From Pandoraea thiooxydans (GTDB lineage: Bacteria; Pseudomonadota; Gammaproteobacteria; Burkholderiales; Burkholderiaceae): a DNA stretch of 64,000 bases. This document shows positions 44,736 through 59,797 of this stretch, piece after piece. Below the pieces are notes generated by a model. It saw only the letters and a program-made list of their open reading frames with translations. It was not told the DNA's origin and ran no database searches. A program made the translations under genes and the position numbers. Where the stretch lies: positions 3,348,001 through 3,412,000 of the forward strand of contig NZ_CP014839.1 in NCBI RefSeq assembly GCF_001931675.1, read 5' to 3'. How positions within the stretch are numbered: position 1 is the stretch's first letter; each line of letters starts with the position of its first letter.

Positions 44736-46010
44736 CTATTCGCGAACCTGCCCGCTGCCCAGCACGATGTATTTCAGGCTTGTAAGGCCCTCCAGTCCGA
44801 CCGGACCGCGCGCATGCAGTTTATCGTTGGAGATACCGATCTCTGCGCCCAGGCCATATTCAAAACCGTCGGCAAAACGCGTACTCGCATTGACCATCAC
44901 ACTGGCCGAATCGACTTCACGCAGAAACCGCATCGCGGTCGAGTAATTCTCGGTGACGATGGCGTCGGTATGGGCCGAGCCGTGCATATTGATGTGTTCG
45001 ATCGCCTCGTCGAGTCCGGCGACGATCTTGAGCGCCAGGACCGGCGCCAGATACTCAGTTTCCCAGTCCTCGTCGGTTGCGCTGACCAGCGCACCGATGC
45101 CGGCTGCCTCGACGATCGCCCGCGAGGCGGCGCAGCAGCGCAATTCGACCTGCTTGGCCTGGAAGTCGCGCGCCATGTCCGGCAAAAAGCGCGGCGCGAC
45201 GCTTGCCGCCACCAGCAGAGTCTCCATGGTGTTGCAGGTGCCGTACCGATGCGTTTTTGCGTTATCGCAAATCACCCGCGCCTTGGTCAGATCGGCCAGA
45301 TCGTCGACGTAGACGTGGCAGATGCCGTCCAGGTGCTTGATCATCGGCACGCGCGCCTCGTCGATCAGCCTCGCGATCAGGCTCTTGCCGCCGCGCGGCA
45401 CGATGACGTCGACGTATTCGGTCATGGTCACCAGCGCACCGACCGCGGCGCGGTCGGTGGTGCCGACCACCTGCACGGCATCGGCGGGCAGGCCGGCCTC
45501 GGCAAGCCCTTGCTGTATCAGTGCGGCCAGCGCGGTATTGCTCTCGATCGCCTCCGATCCGCCACGCAAAATGGTGGCATTGCCTGATTTCAGGCACAGT
45601 GCGGCCGCATCGATCGTCACGTTCGGGCGGGACTCATAAATGATGCCGATCACGCCCAGCGGCACGCGCATTTGTCCGACCTGAATGCCGGTGGGACGAA
45701 ATTTCAGGTTGGAGATTTCCCCGATCGGATCCGCCAGCGCGGCAATCTGGCGCAGACCTTCGATCATAGTGGCGATGGCCTTGTCGGATAACGTCAGGCG
45801 ATCGATGAACGCCGGGTCCTGGCCGTTGGCCCGGGCGCGCGCCACATCCCGGGCGTTGGCCGCCTGCAGCGCCGCCTTGTCGCGCGCAATGCCAGCCGCG
45901 ACCGCCAGCAGCGCGGCGTTTTTGGTCGCGGTCGAGGCCCTCGCCATTTCGCGCGATGCGCCGCGCGCGCGGCGCCCGATGTCCTGCATATAGTGTTGGA
46001 TATCCATCAT
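44736..46010 (-). CDS. proA: Gamma-glutamyl phosphate reductase
   Basis: A 424-residue NADPH-dependent enzyme of proline synthesis converting gamma-glutamyl phosphate to the semialdehyde. Family segments are [33 protein letters not shown], and the catalytic Cys in [15 protein letters not shown]. The start is [16 protein letters not shown] at 46010 (the second ATG one codon later is equivalent). proB is not in the window. It follows holA after 27 bases and is last in the leuS-lptE-holA-proA run. Confidence 0.96.
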   Translation of the reverse strand: MMDIQHYMQDIGRRARGASREMARASTATKNAALLAVAAGIARDKAALQAANARDVARARANGQDPAFIDRLTLSDKAIATMIEGLRQIAALADPIGEISNLKFRPTGIQVGQMRVPLGVIGIIYESRPNVTIDAAALCLKSGNATILRGGSEAIESNTALAALIQQGLAEAGLPADAVQVVGTTDRAAVGALVTMTEYVDVIVPRGGKSLIARLIDEARVPMIKHLDGICHVYVDDLADLTKARVICDNAKTHRYGTCNTMETLLVAASVAPRFLPDMARDFQAKQVELRCCAASRAIVEAAGIGALVSATDEDWETEYLAPVLALKIVAGLDEAIEHINMHGSAHTDAIVTENYSTAMRFLREVDSASVMVNASTRFADGFEYGLGAEIGISNDKLHARGPVGLEGLTSLKYIVLGSGQVRE

Positions 46011-46037
46011 GCCTCCTGCGGCAAATCCTCGCTTCTG

Positions 46038-47078
46038 TCAGTGCCTGGCTGCCGGCGCTATCGTCATGGCCAGTTGCAGCAAGCCGTCCCACGGATCGCC
46101 CGACAGACCCGCGACACGCAGCCCCTTGACTTGGCGATCGAGCTGCGCGGCCAGCATCAGCGCCGCTTCGAGCTCAGCCTCGCTCACGCGCTTGAGCGCG
46201 CCTTCCATCAGGCGTTCGCGCGGCCCCCACACCCGGTGCTCGCGCAACAACGCGGCCAGCGGTTTGCCGCCCGCCAGGCCGCGGCGCACTTTGGCGAGTG
46301 TCCGAATCTCTTCGGTCAACGCCCACAATACCAGCGGCGCGGCCTCTCCTTCTCCGCGCAGGCCGTCGAGCATGCGCACCAGCCGCGGCACGTCGCCGAC
46401 GAGCAAGGCTTCGTTGAGCTTGAATACGTCGTAACGGGCAACGTTGAGCACGACGTCCTGAATCTGTTCGAAGGTCAGGGCGCCGGCAGGATAGAGCAAA
46501 CCGAGTTTGAGAATCTCCTGGTGCGCCGCGAGCAGGTTACCCTCGACGCGATCGGCCATGAATTGCAGCGCGCGCCTGCCGCTGTCGCCGCTCTCGACGC
46601 GCTGCCCCTGTAGCGCCAACCTCTGTCCGATCCAGTCCGGCAAACGATTTCGCTCGACCGCGTCGATGCGCACGGCCGCACCATGCTGCTCCAGGGCGCC
46701 GAACCATGCGGACTTCTGGGTTGCGGCATCGAGCCTGGGGAGCGTCACGATGGTCAGCAGATCGTCGGAACGCAGCGCTGCGTGCCGGCACAGTGCCTCG
46801 GCGCCATCCTTGCCAGGCTTGCCGGTGGGAATTCGCATTTCCAGCACTTTGCGCTCCCCGAACAGCGACATGGATTGCCCGGCGGCGCTCAACGCGCCCC
46901 AATCGAAGCCGCGCTCGCACACCAGCACCTCGCGCTCGGCAAAGCCGGCCGCCCGCGCCGCGGCACGAATGCGATCGACGGCCTCCTGCACCAGCAGCGC
47001 CTCGTCGCCATAAACGGCATACAGCGGCAACAGCGATTTACCGAGTTGGGCCTCGAGGGAGTCCGCACGCAGTTGCAT
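46038..47078 (-). CDS. holA: DNA polymerase III delta subunit
   Basis: A 346-residue clamp-loader subunit that opens the beta sliding clamp. The N-terminal segment LPLYAVYGDEALLVQEAVDRIR is the family signature, and the remainder fits the AAA-like delta fold plus the C-terminal collar domain. The gene starts four bases after the lptE stop; leuS-lptE-holA is a conserved order linking an LPS-export lipoprotein to replication by position only. Confidence 0.94.
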   Translation of the reverse strand: MQLRADSLEAQLGKSLLPLYAVYGDEALLVQEAVDRIRAAARAAGFAEREVLVCERGFDWGALSAAGQSMSLFGERKVLEMRIPTGKPGKDGAEALCRHAALRSDDLLTIVTLPRLDAATQKSAWFGALEQHGAAVRIDAVERNRLPDWIGQRLALQGQRVESGDSGRRALQFMADRVEGNLLAAHQEILKLGLLYPAGALTFEQIQDVVLNVARYDVFKLNEALLVGDVPRLVRMLDGLRGEGEAAPLVLWALTEEIRTLAKVRRGLAGGKPLAALLREHRVWGPRERLMEGALKRVSEAELEAALMLAAQLDRQVKGLRVAGLSGDPWDGLLQLAMTIAPAARH

Positions 47079-47082
47079 GGTG

Positions 47083-47568
47083 TCAGCGCGACTTGACGGC
47101 TTCGAGCCGGCGGATGATCTGCTCGACCGTGTCCTTGATCATGTCGTTTTGCAGCAGCACCGACTCGGAAGCGAATGCCTGCGCCAACGAAACGTTATAT
47201 GGCAGGCTGCGCGACAGGCTGATACGGGTCGGCGGGATCAGCACCTTGCCGTGCACGTCGACCAGTTGAAAGGTCGTCACCGTGGTGAGATCGTATTCGC
47301 CCGGCTGCCCTTGCGGGTTGATGCCGATCGGCGTGCTGCCGGTGGCGATATTCAGCACCTGCAGTTGGACATCGGCCTGCGCCGGGCTGTCCACTACTGT
47401 CGCGTTGCTGCCGTAACGAATGTAGCGTGTCAGCCCAACCGTCATTTGCTGGTTGGGTGTCTGAATGTAGATGGTGCTGAACGGAAACTCACTGGTGCCG
47501 CGCAGCTGGAAGCCGCAAGCGCCAAGCAGCAGCGTCAATGCCATCACGCAGAATCCACGACGCCTCAT
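47083..47568 (-). CDS. lptE: LPS-assembly lipoprotein LptE
   Basis: A 161-residue outer-membrane lipoprotein that plugs the LptD barrel. The lipobox LLLGACGFQLRG places the lipidated Cys at residue 18; FQLRGT directly after the Cys is typical of LptE. Downstream segments (FPFSTIYIQTPNQ, LTTVTTFQLVD) match the family. It is 28 bases from leuS and four from holA. Together with lptD (34740-37052) the outer-membrane translocon of LPS export is complete in the window. Confidence 0.94.
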   Translation of the reverse strand: MRRRGFCVMALTLLLGACGFQLRGTSEFPFSTIYIQTPNQQMTVGLTRYIRYGSNATVVDSPAQADVQLQVLNIATGSTPIGINPQGQPGEYDLTTVTTFQLVDVHGKVLIPPTRISLSRSLPYNVSLAQAFASESVLLQNDMIKDTVEQIIRRLEAVKSR

Positions 47569-47596
47569 CCTCGACTCCTTGCTTGGGACTCCGCCA

Positions 47597-50287
<2,691 letters not shown>

Positions 50288-50328
50288 TTATAACGCTGCG
50301 CACGGCGCTTGCCGCGCTGCAACGGAAG

Positions 50329-50355
50329 CAAAATCGTCAGCGCCGCGGCGCTGAC
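50329..50355 (-). terminator. Probable intrinsic terminator of dapB
   Basis: A perfect 20-bp palindrome (50336-50355, GTCAGCGCCG/CGGCGCTGAC) lies 15 bases after the dapB stop. On the minus strand it is followed by GATTTT, a short T-run. It is GC-rich and fits an intrinsic terminator separating dapB from leuS. Confidence 0.65.
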
Positions 50356-50370
50356 TTGCGTCGGCCTCGC

Positions 50371-51878
<1,508 letters not shown>

Positions 51879-51975
51879 GACAAACCGCGAGATGCAGCGG
51901 ATTCCGTTTCGGCTGTCCGCCGATGACAAAAGGCATTATTATTGGGGCTGTATTGTACTCTAGGGACGTCCAGCA

Positions 51976-52407
51976 ATGCCGAATCCCGCCGATCTGAAAA
52001 ACATCGGTCTGAAAGCCACGCTGCCGCGCCTCAAAATTCTGGAAATTTTCCAGAACAGCGAGGTCAGGCATCTGACTGCCGAAGATGTCTACCGACATCT
52101 GCTCAATGAACAGCTCGATATCGGATTGGCCACCGTATACCGCGTCCTGACCCAATTCGAGCAAGCCGGCCTGCTCTCGCGCAGCAACTTCGAATCCGGC
52201 AAGGCGGTTTTCGAGCTGAACGAGGGGCATCATCATGATCACCTCGTTTGCCTCGACTGCGGCCGTGTCGAGGAATTTTTCGACTCGGAAATCGAGCGGC
52301 GCCAGAAGCTGATCGCCAAGGAGCGCGGGTTCGCGCTGCAGGAGCATTCGCTGGCCATGTACGGCAGCTGCACCAAGACCGACTGCCCGTATCGCCATCG
52401 CACCTGA
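51976..52407 (+). CDS. fur: Ferric uptake regulator
   Basis: A 143-residue iron-dependent repressor. The N-terminal winged helix ([28 protein letters not shown]) and metal sites [14 protein letters not shown] are typical; a second C-terminal cysteine pair is only partly kept ([15 protein letters not shown]). It represses iron uptake when loaded with Fe(II). Divergent from bamE, an arrangement common in proteobacteria. The 97-base gap contains the AT-rich CATTATTATTGG, which resembles half of a Fur box and could be used in autoregulation. Confidence 0.96.
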   Translation: MPNPADLKNIGLKATLPRLKILEIFQNSEVRHLTAEDVYRHLLNEQLDIGLATVYRVLTQFEQAGLLSRSNFESGKAVFELNEGHHHDHLVCLDCGRVEEFFDSEIERRQKLIAKERGFALQEHSLAMYGSCTKTDCPYRHRT

Positions 52408-52438
52408 GGCGCCCGCGCCCTAACCAGTCCCCCCTCAA

Positions 52439-52475
52439 AACGCAAAGCCGCTGGAACATCCAGCGGCTTTGCGTT
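52439..52475. terminator. Bidirectional intrinsic terminator between fur and gap
   Basis: A 17-bp perfect stem, AACGCAAAGCCGCTGGA (52439-52455) with its complement at 52459-52475, loop ACA. The A-run CTCAAAACG before it and TT after serve both strands, ending fur and gap. Confidence 0.88.
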
Positions 52476-52521
52476 AGTGCCGGCCAGTCCCGCGCGCGCG
52501 GGGCTCACCGGAACACTTCGA

Positions 52522-55589
<3,068 letters not shown>

Positions 55590-55712
55590 GGGACCGACCG
55601 GAAGAGCGGGACTCCCCGCCGTTTTGGGCGGACGAGCTGCGCAAGAACCCCTGCTTGGAAAACTTCAGATTTTAACAGATGCGGGGTACCGTCGGGCATC
55701 TGGCCGCGCCGC

Positions 55713-55718
55713 TATAAT
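55713..55718 (+). promoter_or_regulatory. TATAAT box upstream of speE
   Basis: A consensus -10 hexamer TATAAT at 55713-55718, 28 bases before the speE ATG. The -35 position 17 bases upstream (CGTCGG) is poor. Candidate promoter for speE, in the divergent tkt-speE region. Confidence 0.5.
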
Positions 55719-55746
55719 TTTCGGCATACCGTCCCAAAACACTCTC

Positions 55747-56664
55747 ATGCCAGGCTTCCAATCGCCCACTGCCGCCGCACCGCCGACCGACACGGAGGAT
55801 CACGCTGCCGGCCTCCTGCTCGAATGGCTGGCGCCGCACACTGCGCTCGGGCTCAAGAACGCCGTACTGGTGGAGTCGATTCAGTCTCCCTACCAGCGCA
55901 TCGATGTGTACGACACCCCGCAATTCGGCAGGGCCTATCGCCTGGACGGGCGGTTCATGGCCTCCGAGGGGGATGAATATTTCTATCACGAGTGCATCGT
56001 CCACCCCGCGGCGCTGAGCCTGCCCGCATTGCGCTCGGCGCTCATCGTCGGCGGCGGCGACGGCGGCTCCGCGCGGGAAATCCTCAAATATCCCGGGGTG
56101 GAGCGTGTCGTCGTCGCTGAACTCGATGCGCAGGTCATCGAAGTCACGCGCCGCCATCTACCCGGCATTGCCTGCGGCGCCTTCGACGATCCACGCCTGC
56201 GCATCTGCGTTGGCGATGGTCGTGACTATGTTGCTCAGGCGAATGCTCGGGGCGAGCAGTTCGACATGGTGGTGTTCGACCTCACCGAAGCCGATGGTTC
56301 GGCCAGCGCACTGCATGCCGAGGCGTTCTTCGAACAGATCAAACAACTGCTGGGACCGCACGGCGTGCTTTGCCTGCATCTGGGCGCCCCGCTATTCCAG
56401 GCCGAGCTGGTTCGCCGCTTACTGCACGACCTGGGCGCCTGCTTCACGCACGTTCGCCCCGGGACCCTGTACATTCCGCTGTATGGGACGCTTTGGGCTT
56501 TCGCCTGCGCCAGCCAAACGCACGATCCCGCAACCTTGTCACCCGCGACGATCGACAGGCGTCTGCGCGAATTCGGGATGACCGGCTTGCGGTATTACAA
56601 TGCTGAGCTTCATCCGGCGCTATTCGCACTGCCAACCGCACTCAGGCGCAGCCTGTTGCCATGA
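55747..56664 (+). CDS. Spermidine synthase-like polyamine aminopropyltransferase
   Basis: A 305-residue protein from ATG 55747 (MPGFQSPTAAAPP). The N-terminal strand region and Rossmann fold fit the SpeE family: SPYQRIDVYDT, LRSALIVGGGDGGSAREIL and VVVAELDAQVIEV. In characterised enzymes the motif D-x-T-D-P holds the catalytic Asp; here it reads FDLTEADGSA, keeping the first Asp but with Glu in the second place and no Pro. The enzyme transfers aminopropyl from decarboxylated SAM to putrescine in the usual case. No speD gene is adjacent. The role is likely polyamine synthesis, but substrate preference may differ. Confidence 0.75.
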   Translation: MPGFQSPTAAAPPTDTEDHAAGLLLEWLAPHTALGLKNAVLVESIQSPYQRIDVYDTPQFGRAYRLDGRFMASEGDEYFYHECIVHPAALSLPALRSALIVGGGDGGSAREILKYPGVERVVVAELDAQVIEVTRRHLPGIACGAFDDPRLRICVGDGRDYVAQANARGEQFDMVVFDLTEADGSASALHAEAFFEQIKQLLGPHGVLCLHLGAPLFQAELVRRLLHDLGACFTHVRPGTLYIPLYGTLWAFACASQTHDPATLSPATIDRRLREFGMTGLRYYNAELHPALFALPTALRRSLLP

Positions 56665-56733
56665 CCGTGGCGCCTTGATCTCACTTGCAGGCGCAGCGTA
56701 TCGCGCCGAGTACTCGAGCACAGGAGAATCTCC

Positions 56734-57156
56734 ATGACCGACCCCCGCCCGGCGCATGCCCCTTGGCTCACACCGTACCTGACGGTGCGCGACGCCAGGG
56801 CCTGCACGGCATTCTACCGAGACGCCTTCGGTTTTGCGGTGCGTGATCAGGTCGATGACGACGGTATCGTCATGCATGTGGAAATGACCTATCACGGCGA
56901 CCTGATCGTCATGTTCGCGCCCGAGGGTGCGTTCGGCACGACGGCCAAGGCACCGCGCTCGTCGGGGGTCGAAGCGTCGCAGAGCTTTTACGTTTATTGC
57001 GATGATGTCGACGAGTTGTACGCCAGAGCGGTTGCCGCCGGCGCGATGGGCATCATGCCGCCGCAGGATCAGTTTTGGGGCGACCGTTTCTGCCAGCTGG
57101 AAGATATCGACGGTTACCGCTGGGGGTTCGCCAAACCGCTGGGCCGCCGGTCATGA
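56734..57156 (+). CDS. VOC-family protein (PhnB/glyoxalase-like)
   Basis: A 140-residue single-domain VOC protein with CAGGAGA before ATG 56734. The start PWLTPYLTVRDARACTAFYR and the end DRFCQLEDIDGYRWGFAKP are typical of the PhnB/YdfO-like group, often annotated as glyoxalase-like. His residues for metal binding (H48 in VMHVEM) are less complete than in true glyoxalases, so catalysis is uncertain. It overlaps rsmE by four bases (ATGA). Confidence 0.8.
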   Translation: MTDPRPAHAPWLTPYLTVRDARACTAFYRDAFGFAVRDQVDDDGIVMHVEMTYHGDLIVMFAPEGAFGTTAKAPRSSGVEASQSFYVYCDDVDELYARAVAAGAMGIMPPQDQFWGDRFCQLEDIDGYRWGFAKPLGRRS

Positions 57157-57902
57157 CATCCTCAGCCGGCACGCCGCGCTTTTTCATCCCCGATTCACTG
57201 CAGGTCGACACGACAATAACGTTGCCCGCCGACGTGGCTCGCCACCTGCAGGTCCTGCGACTCAGACCGGGCGAAGACATCACGCTGTTCAACGGTCTCG
57301 GAGGCGAATACCTCGCACGCCTGGAGGATGTTGCAAAGAAGCACGTCATTGTTGCCGTGCTGGCACATGTCCCTCGCGAGGTCGAGCCGCCCTACCGGGT
57401 CGTGCTGGCCCAGGGCGTCGCCGGCGGCGACAAAATGGATTGGCTGATCGAGAAAAGCGTTGAACTGGGCGTTCACGCCATCCAACCGCTGATGACGGAG
57501 AAATGTGTGACCCGCCTTGGCGGCGAACGCGCCGAGCGGCGCGTGGCGCACTGGCAAGCGGTGGTGAGCGCCGCCTGCGAGCAATGCGGGCGCAACAGCG
57601 TGCCGGCCGTCGCGCCCATCATGGCGTTTGCGGATTGGATTTCGAGCGTGCGCGACGAACGTCAAATTCGTGTGCTATTGTCTCCGCGAGCGTCCGTGGG
57701 GTTCGAATCTTTACCGGCAACGGCGCCTGCCGAGCCGGTCGTGTTGCTGATCGGCCCCGAGGGCGGTTTGTCGAACCCGGAGGAAGAGCAGGCGGGCGAA
57801 GCCGGATTTGCCGCGCTGAGCCTGGGTCAGCGGGTGCTTCGTACGGAGACCGCCGGCATTGCGACGCTCGCCGCGCTGGCCACACGCTGGCACGGCTGGT
57901 AG
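57153..57902 (+). CDS. rsmE: 16S rRNA (uracil(1498)-N(3))-methyltransferase
   Basis: A 249-residue SPOUT methyltransferase that modifies U1498 of 16S rRNA. ATG 57153 (MTSSAGTPRFFIP) overlaps the VOC stop; a longer frame to 57075 lies inside that gene. The C-terminal knot signature LLIGPEGGLSNPEEEQA and LGQRVLRTETAGIATL is intact; the N-terminal PUA-like part includes DVARHLQVLRLRPGEDITLFN. It belongs with ksgA as a second 16S rRNA methyltransferase in the window. Confidence 0.95.
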   Translation: MTSSAGTPRFFIPDSLQVDTTITLPADVARHLQVLRLRPGEDITLFNGLGGEYLARLEDVAKKHVIVAVLAHVPREVEPPYRVVLAQGVAGGDKMDWLIEKSVELGVHAIQPLMTEKCVTRLGGERAERRVAHWQAVVSAACEQCGRNSVPAVAPIMAFADWISSVRDERQIRVLLSPRASVGFESLPATAPAEPVVLLIGPEGGLSNPEEEQAGEAGFAALSLGQRVLRTETAGIATLAALATRWHGW

Positions 57903-57956
57903 CACATCGTACGTCCGTAAATGCTGTGGGCGCTTTTGCCTCGATAGGAGACTGTT

Positions 57957-58547
57957 ATGGGTTTGCTCGATTCAATTCTGGGTGCGGCAGATGGCGCCAC
58001 ATCCGGCGGTAACGATAGCCCCGCAGCGGGTGGCAGCGATCCGAAAATGAGGTTGCTCATGGGCGTGCTCAGCATGATCGCCAGCCATCAGGGGAATCAG
58101 GCGAGCACCCAACAGGGGCAGAGCGGCCTGCTCGGATCACTGGGTGGACTGCTTGGCGGCGCGGGCAACGGCGGCGGTCTGGCCGGCATGCTCGAGGGTG
58201 CATTGAACAGCGCTCAAGGCAATGGCGCCGGCGCGGCCCCGCAAATGGCGGGGGGGCTCGGCGGGTTGACCGAATTGCTGCGTAACAGCGGCCTGGGCGA
58301 CGCCGTCGAATCCTGGATTGGCACGGGCGCCAATCAGTCCGTTTCGGCCGAGCAGGTCGGACAGGCGCTCGACCAGAGCGGTCACCTCCAGCAGCTGGCA
58401 GATGCCGCCGGCATTTCGAAGGATCAGGCCGCGCAGCACCTGTCGGAGTTGTTGCCGGAGATCATCAATCGATTGACGCCCAATGGCAGCTTGCCGGAAG
58501 GCCAGCTCAATCTCGGCAGTCTGGCAGGGCAGCTTCTGAACCGCTGA
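57957..58547 (+). CDS. YidB/DUF937 family protein
   Basis: A 196-residue protein with the family start MGLLDSILGAADG and GGAGACT before ATG 57957. It is rich in Gly, Ala and Gln with long low-complexity stretches (GGLLGGAGNGGGLAGMLEGA) and a conserved C-terminal part, SWIGTGANQSVSAEQVGQAL with QAAQHLSELLPEIINRLTP. YidB-type proteins are small cytoplasmic proteins of unknown function, sometimes linked to envelope or stress phenotypes. No partner is evident; it is convergent to the barstar gene. Confidence 0.85.
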   Translation: MGLLDSILGAADGATSGGNDSPAAGGSDPKMRLLMGVLSMIASHQGNQASTQQGQSGLLGSLGGLLGGAGNGGGLAGMLEGALNSAQGNGAGAAPQMAGGLGGLTELLRNSGLGDAVESWIGTGANQSVSAEQVGQALDQSGHLQQLADAAGISKDQAAQHLSELLPEIINRLTPNGSLPEGQLNLGSLAGQLLNR

Positions 58548-58592
58548 GAGTCACGCTGGGGACAGCGGGAGCGCGACGCAGCGCTCTCGCCG

Positions 58593-58991
58593 TCAGGCGA
58601 ACGAGTAGAAAACGCGGAAGTTGATTTTGCGCTCCGCCCAGAACTCAGCGGCGTCACGGAATACGTCCAGCAATGTCTCCCGCGCTTCCTTGTCGAACTT
58701 CGGCGTTGCGGGGAGCCCTTCGAGCACAATGACGAAACCGGGTTGCGGCCCCGCCTTCCAAACCAGATCCGTCACGCTGTCGTGCAGCGCGTCGAAATTC
58801 TTGCCGAAGTGCTTCGGAAACATGAACGAACTGGCGATGACGTCGAGCACCTCCGCCTTGGTTTGCGCATGCGCGCAATTGGCGTAGAGGAAATGCTGCC
58901 CCAGCCGCTCGGCTTCGGCCGCCAGCTCGGGCACCCGGAAGGCGCGGATCGACTGCACGATGTTCGGTCTGACGGTCTTGAAAAGACTCAT
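58593..58991 (-). CDS. Barstar-family ribonuclease inhibitor
   Basis: The chosen start, ATG 58991 (MSLFKTVRPN), gives 132 residues and has the strong site GAGGGAG directly upstream. The same frame also opens at ATG 59132 (MNEQVFAQERVLTDQFG), seven bases after the ribonuclease stop, giving 179 residues. The barstar fold is recognisable in HFLYANCAHAQTKAEVLDVI, FMFPKHFGKNFDALHDSVTDL and GFVIVLEGLP. Barstar binds and blocks barnase-type ribonucleases in the cytoplasm, protecting the producer from its own enzyme. It is co-directional with the secreted ribonuclease gene immediately upstream, making a toxin-immunity pair. Confidence 0.85.
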   Translation of the reverse strand: MSLFKTVRPNIVQSIRAFRVPELAAEAERLGQHFLYANCAHAQTKAEVLDVIASSFMFPKHFGKNFDALHDSVTDLVWKAGPQPGFVIVLEGLPATPKFDKEARETLLDVFRDAAEFWAERKINFRVFYSFA

Positions 58992-59139
58992 ATCTCCCTC
59001 GTCGGACAACAAATGACGGCGCTGCGCCCGCTCGGTGCTTTGCAGGTGCACCACTTGTCTGAACAAGTTATTTTCACCCGCACCGAATTGATCCGTCAAA
59101 ACACGCTCCTGTGCGAAAACCTGCTCGTTCATCCTGCTG

Positions 59140-59556
59140 TCATTCCTCGATAAATTGGAAACTGTTGTAGTGGTCGCCAGTGTAGTAACAATTCCGCGCG
59201 GCGCGCTGGTCGCCGCCGCAAACGATGCGCCTGGCGCCACGATTGTGCGCGCCTCGCGTCGGGACGGTGTACTCGTGGTAATACCCTCGAGGCCGCCTGG
59301 GCAGTCGCTTCTCGTAATTGCCGAATACCACGCCGTCCTTGGCATACGGAAACGGGCCACCGCGGCGAATCGTCGCAAGCGTTCGCTGCGCAGCGCGGGG
59401 CAATTGACTCTCGGCGACAGTGCCCAGATGACCCGTCATCGCCGGTTCGGCCCACGCCCTCGGTGCACGGGCTTGCGCGTCGGCCATGCCAAACGCAAGG
59501 CTCGCCGCGACTCCCAATGCCAACAACCCGCGATAGAGCCACCGGCCTGATTTCAT
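59140..59556 (-). CDS. Secreted barnase-type ribonuclease
   Basis: A 138-residue protein from ATG 59556: a signal peptide (WLYRGLLALGVAASLAFGMA) ends near ADAQARAP, then a microbial ribonuclease N1/T1-type domain. Likely catalytic residues are Glu in YYHEYTVPT, Arg in GARRIV and His in YTGDHYNSFQ, all present. The segment NYEKRLPRRPRGYYHEY is characteristic of barnase relatives. It would degrade RNA outside the cell or after uptake by other cells. The barstar gene follows directly. No strong ribosome-binding site is seen before ATG 59556; the frame extends to 59682 but that part lacks signal-peptide character. Confidence 0.88.
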   Translation of the reverse strand: MKSGRWLYRGLLALGVAASLAFGMADAQARAPRAWAEPAMTGHLGTVAESQLPRAAQRTLATIRRGGPFPYAKDGVVFGNYEKRLPRRPRGYYHEYTVPTRGAHNRGARRIVCGGDQRAARNCYYTGDHYNSFQFIEE

Positions 59557-59696
59557 ATTTTGCAATGCGCTGCGGCGAATGCTGAGTGATTTCGCCTGAT
59601 TGGGTGAAGGTGCAAGGGTATCGCTATATGAACCGATAATCAATGTCGGTTTACATTTTGAAATCATTCCCTGCACCCGCAAGCGAATGCAATCTA

Positions 59697-59724
59697 ACTA
59701 TCAATGATAGTGTGTGCTCACACT
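59697..59724. promoter_or_regulatory. Two overlapping dyads upstream of the ribonuclease gene
   Basis: ACTATCA-A-TGATAGT (59697-59711) is a perfect 15-base dyad. Overlapping it, AGTGTG-TGCT-CACACT (59709-59724) forms a stem followed by CATTTTT on the plus strand. They lie about 140-170 bases before the ribonuclease ATG and beyond the maeB terminator, so they could form an operator for the ribonuclease promoter; the second also resembles a weak plus-strand terminator. Confidence 0.35.
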
Positions 59725-59746
59725 CATTTTTCAAGGATCGCCAATG

Positions 59747-59773
59747 AAAACGCCGGCTCGAGGCCGGCGTTTT
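59747..59773 (-). terminator. Intrinsic terminator of maeB
   Basis: AAAACGCCGGC (59747-59757) pairs with GCCGGCGTTTT (59763-59773) around loop TCGAG. It lies 24 bases beyond the maeB stop and, read on the minus strand, ends in TTTT. The symmetrical A/T ends may also allow plus-strand use. Confidence 0.85.
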
Positions 59774-59797
59774 CGATCTCACGTCAATGTTGATCGA

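Noticed and set aside
57695-57715. GGGGTTCGAATCT resembling a tRNA T-loop
   Set aside because: It lies inside the rsmE reading frame and no acceptor, D or anticodon stems fit around it.
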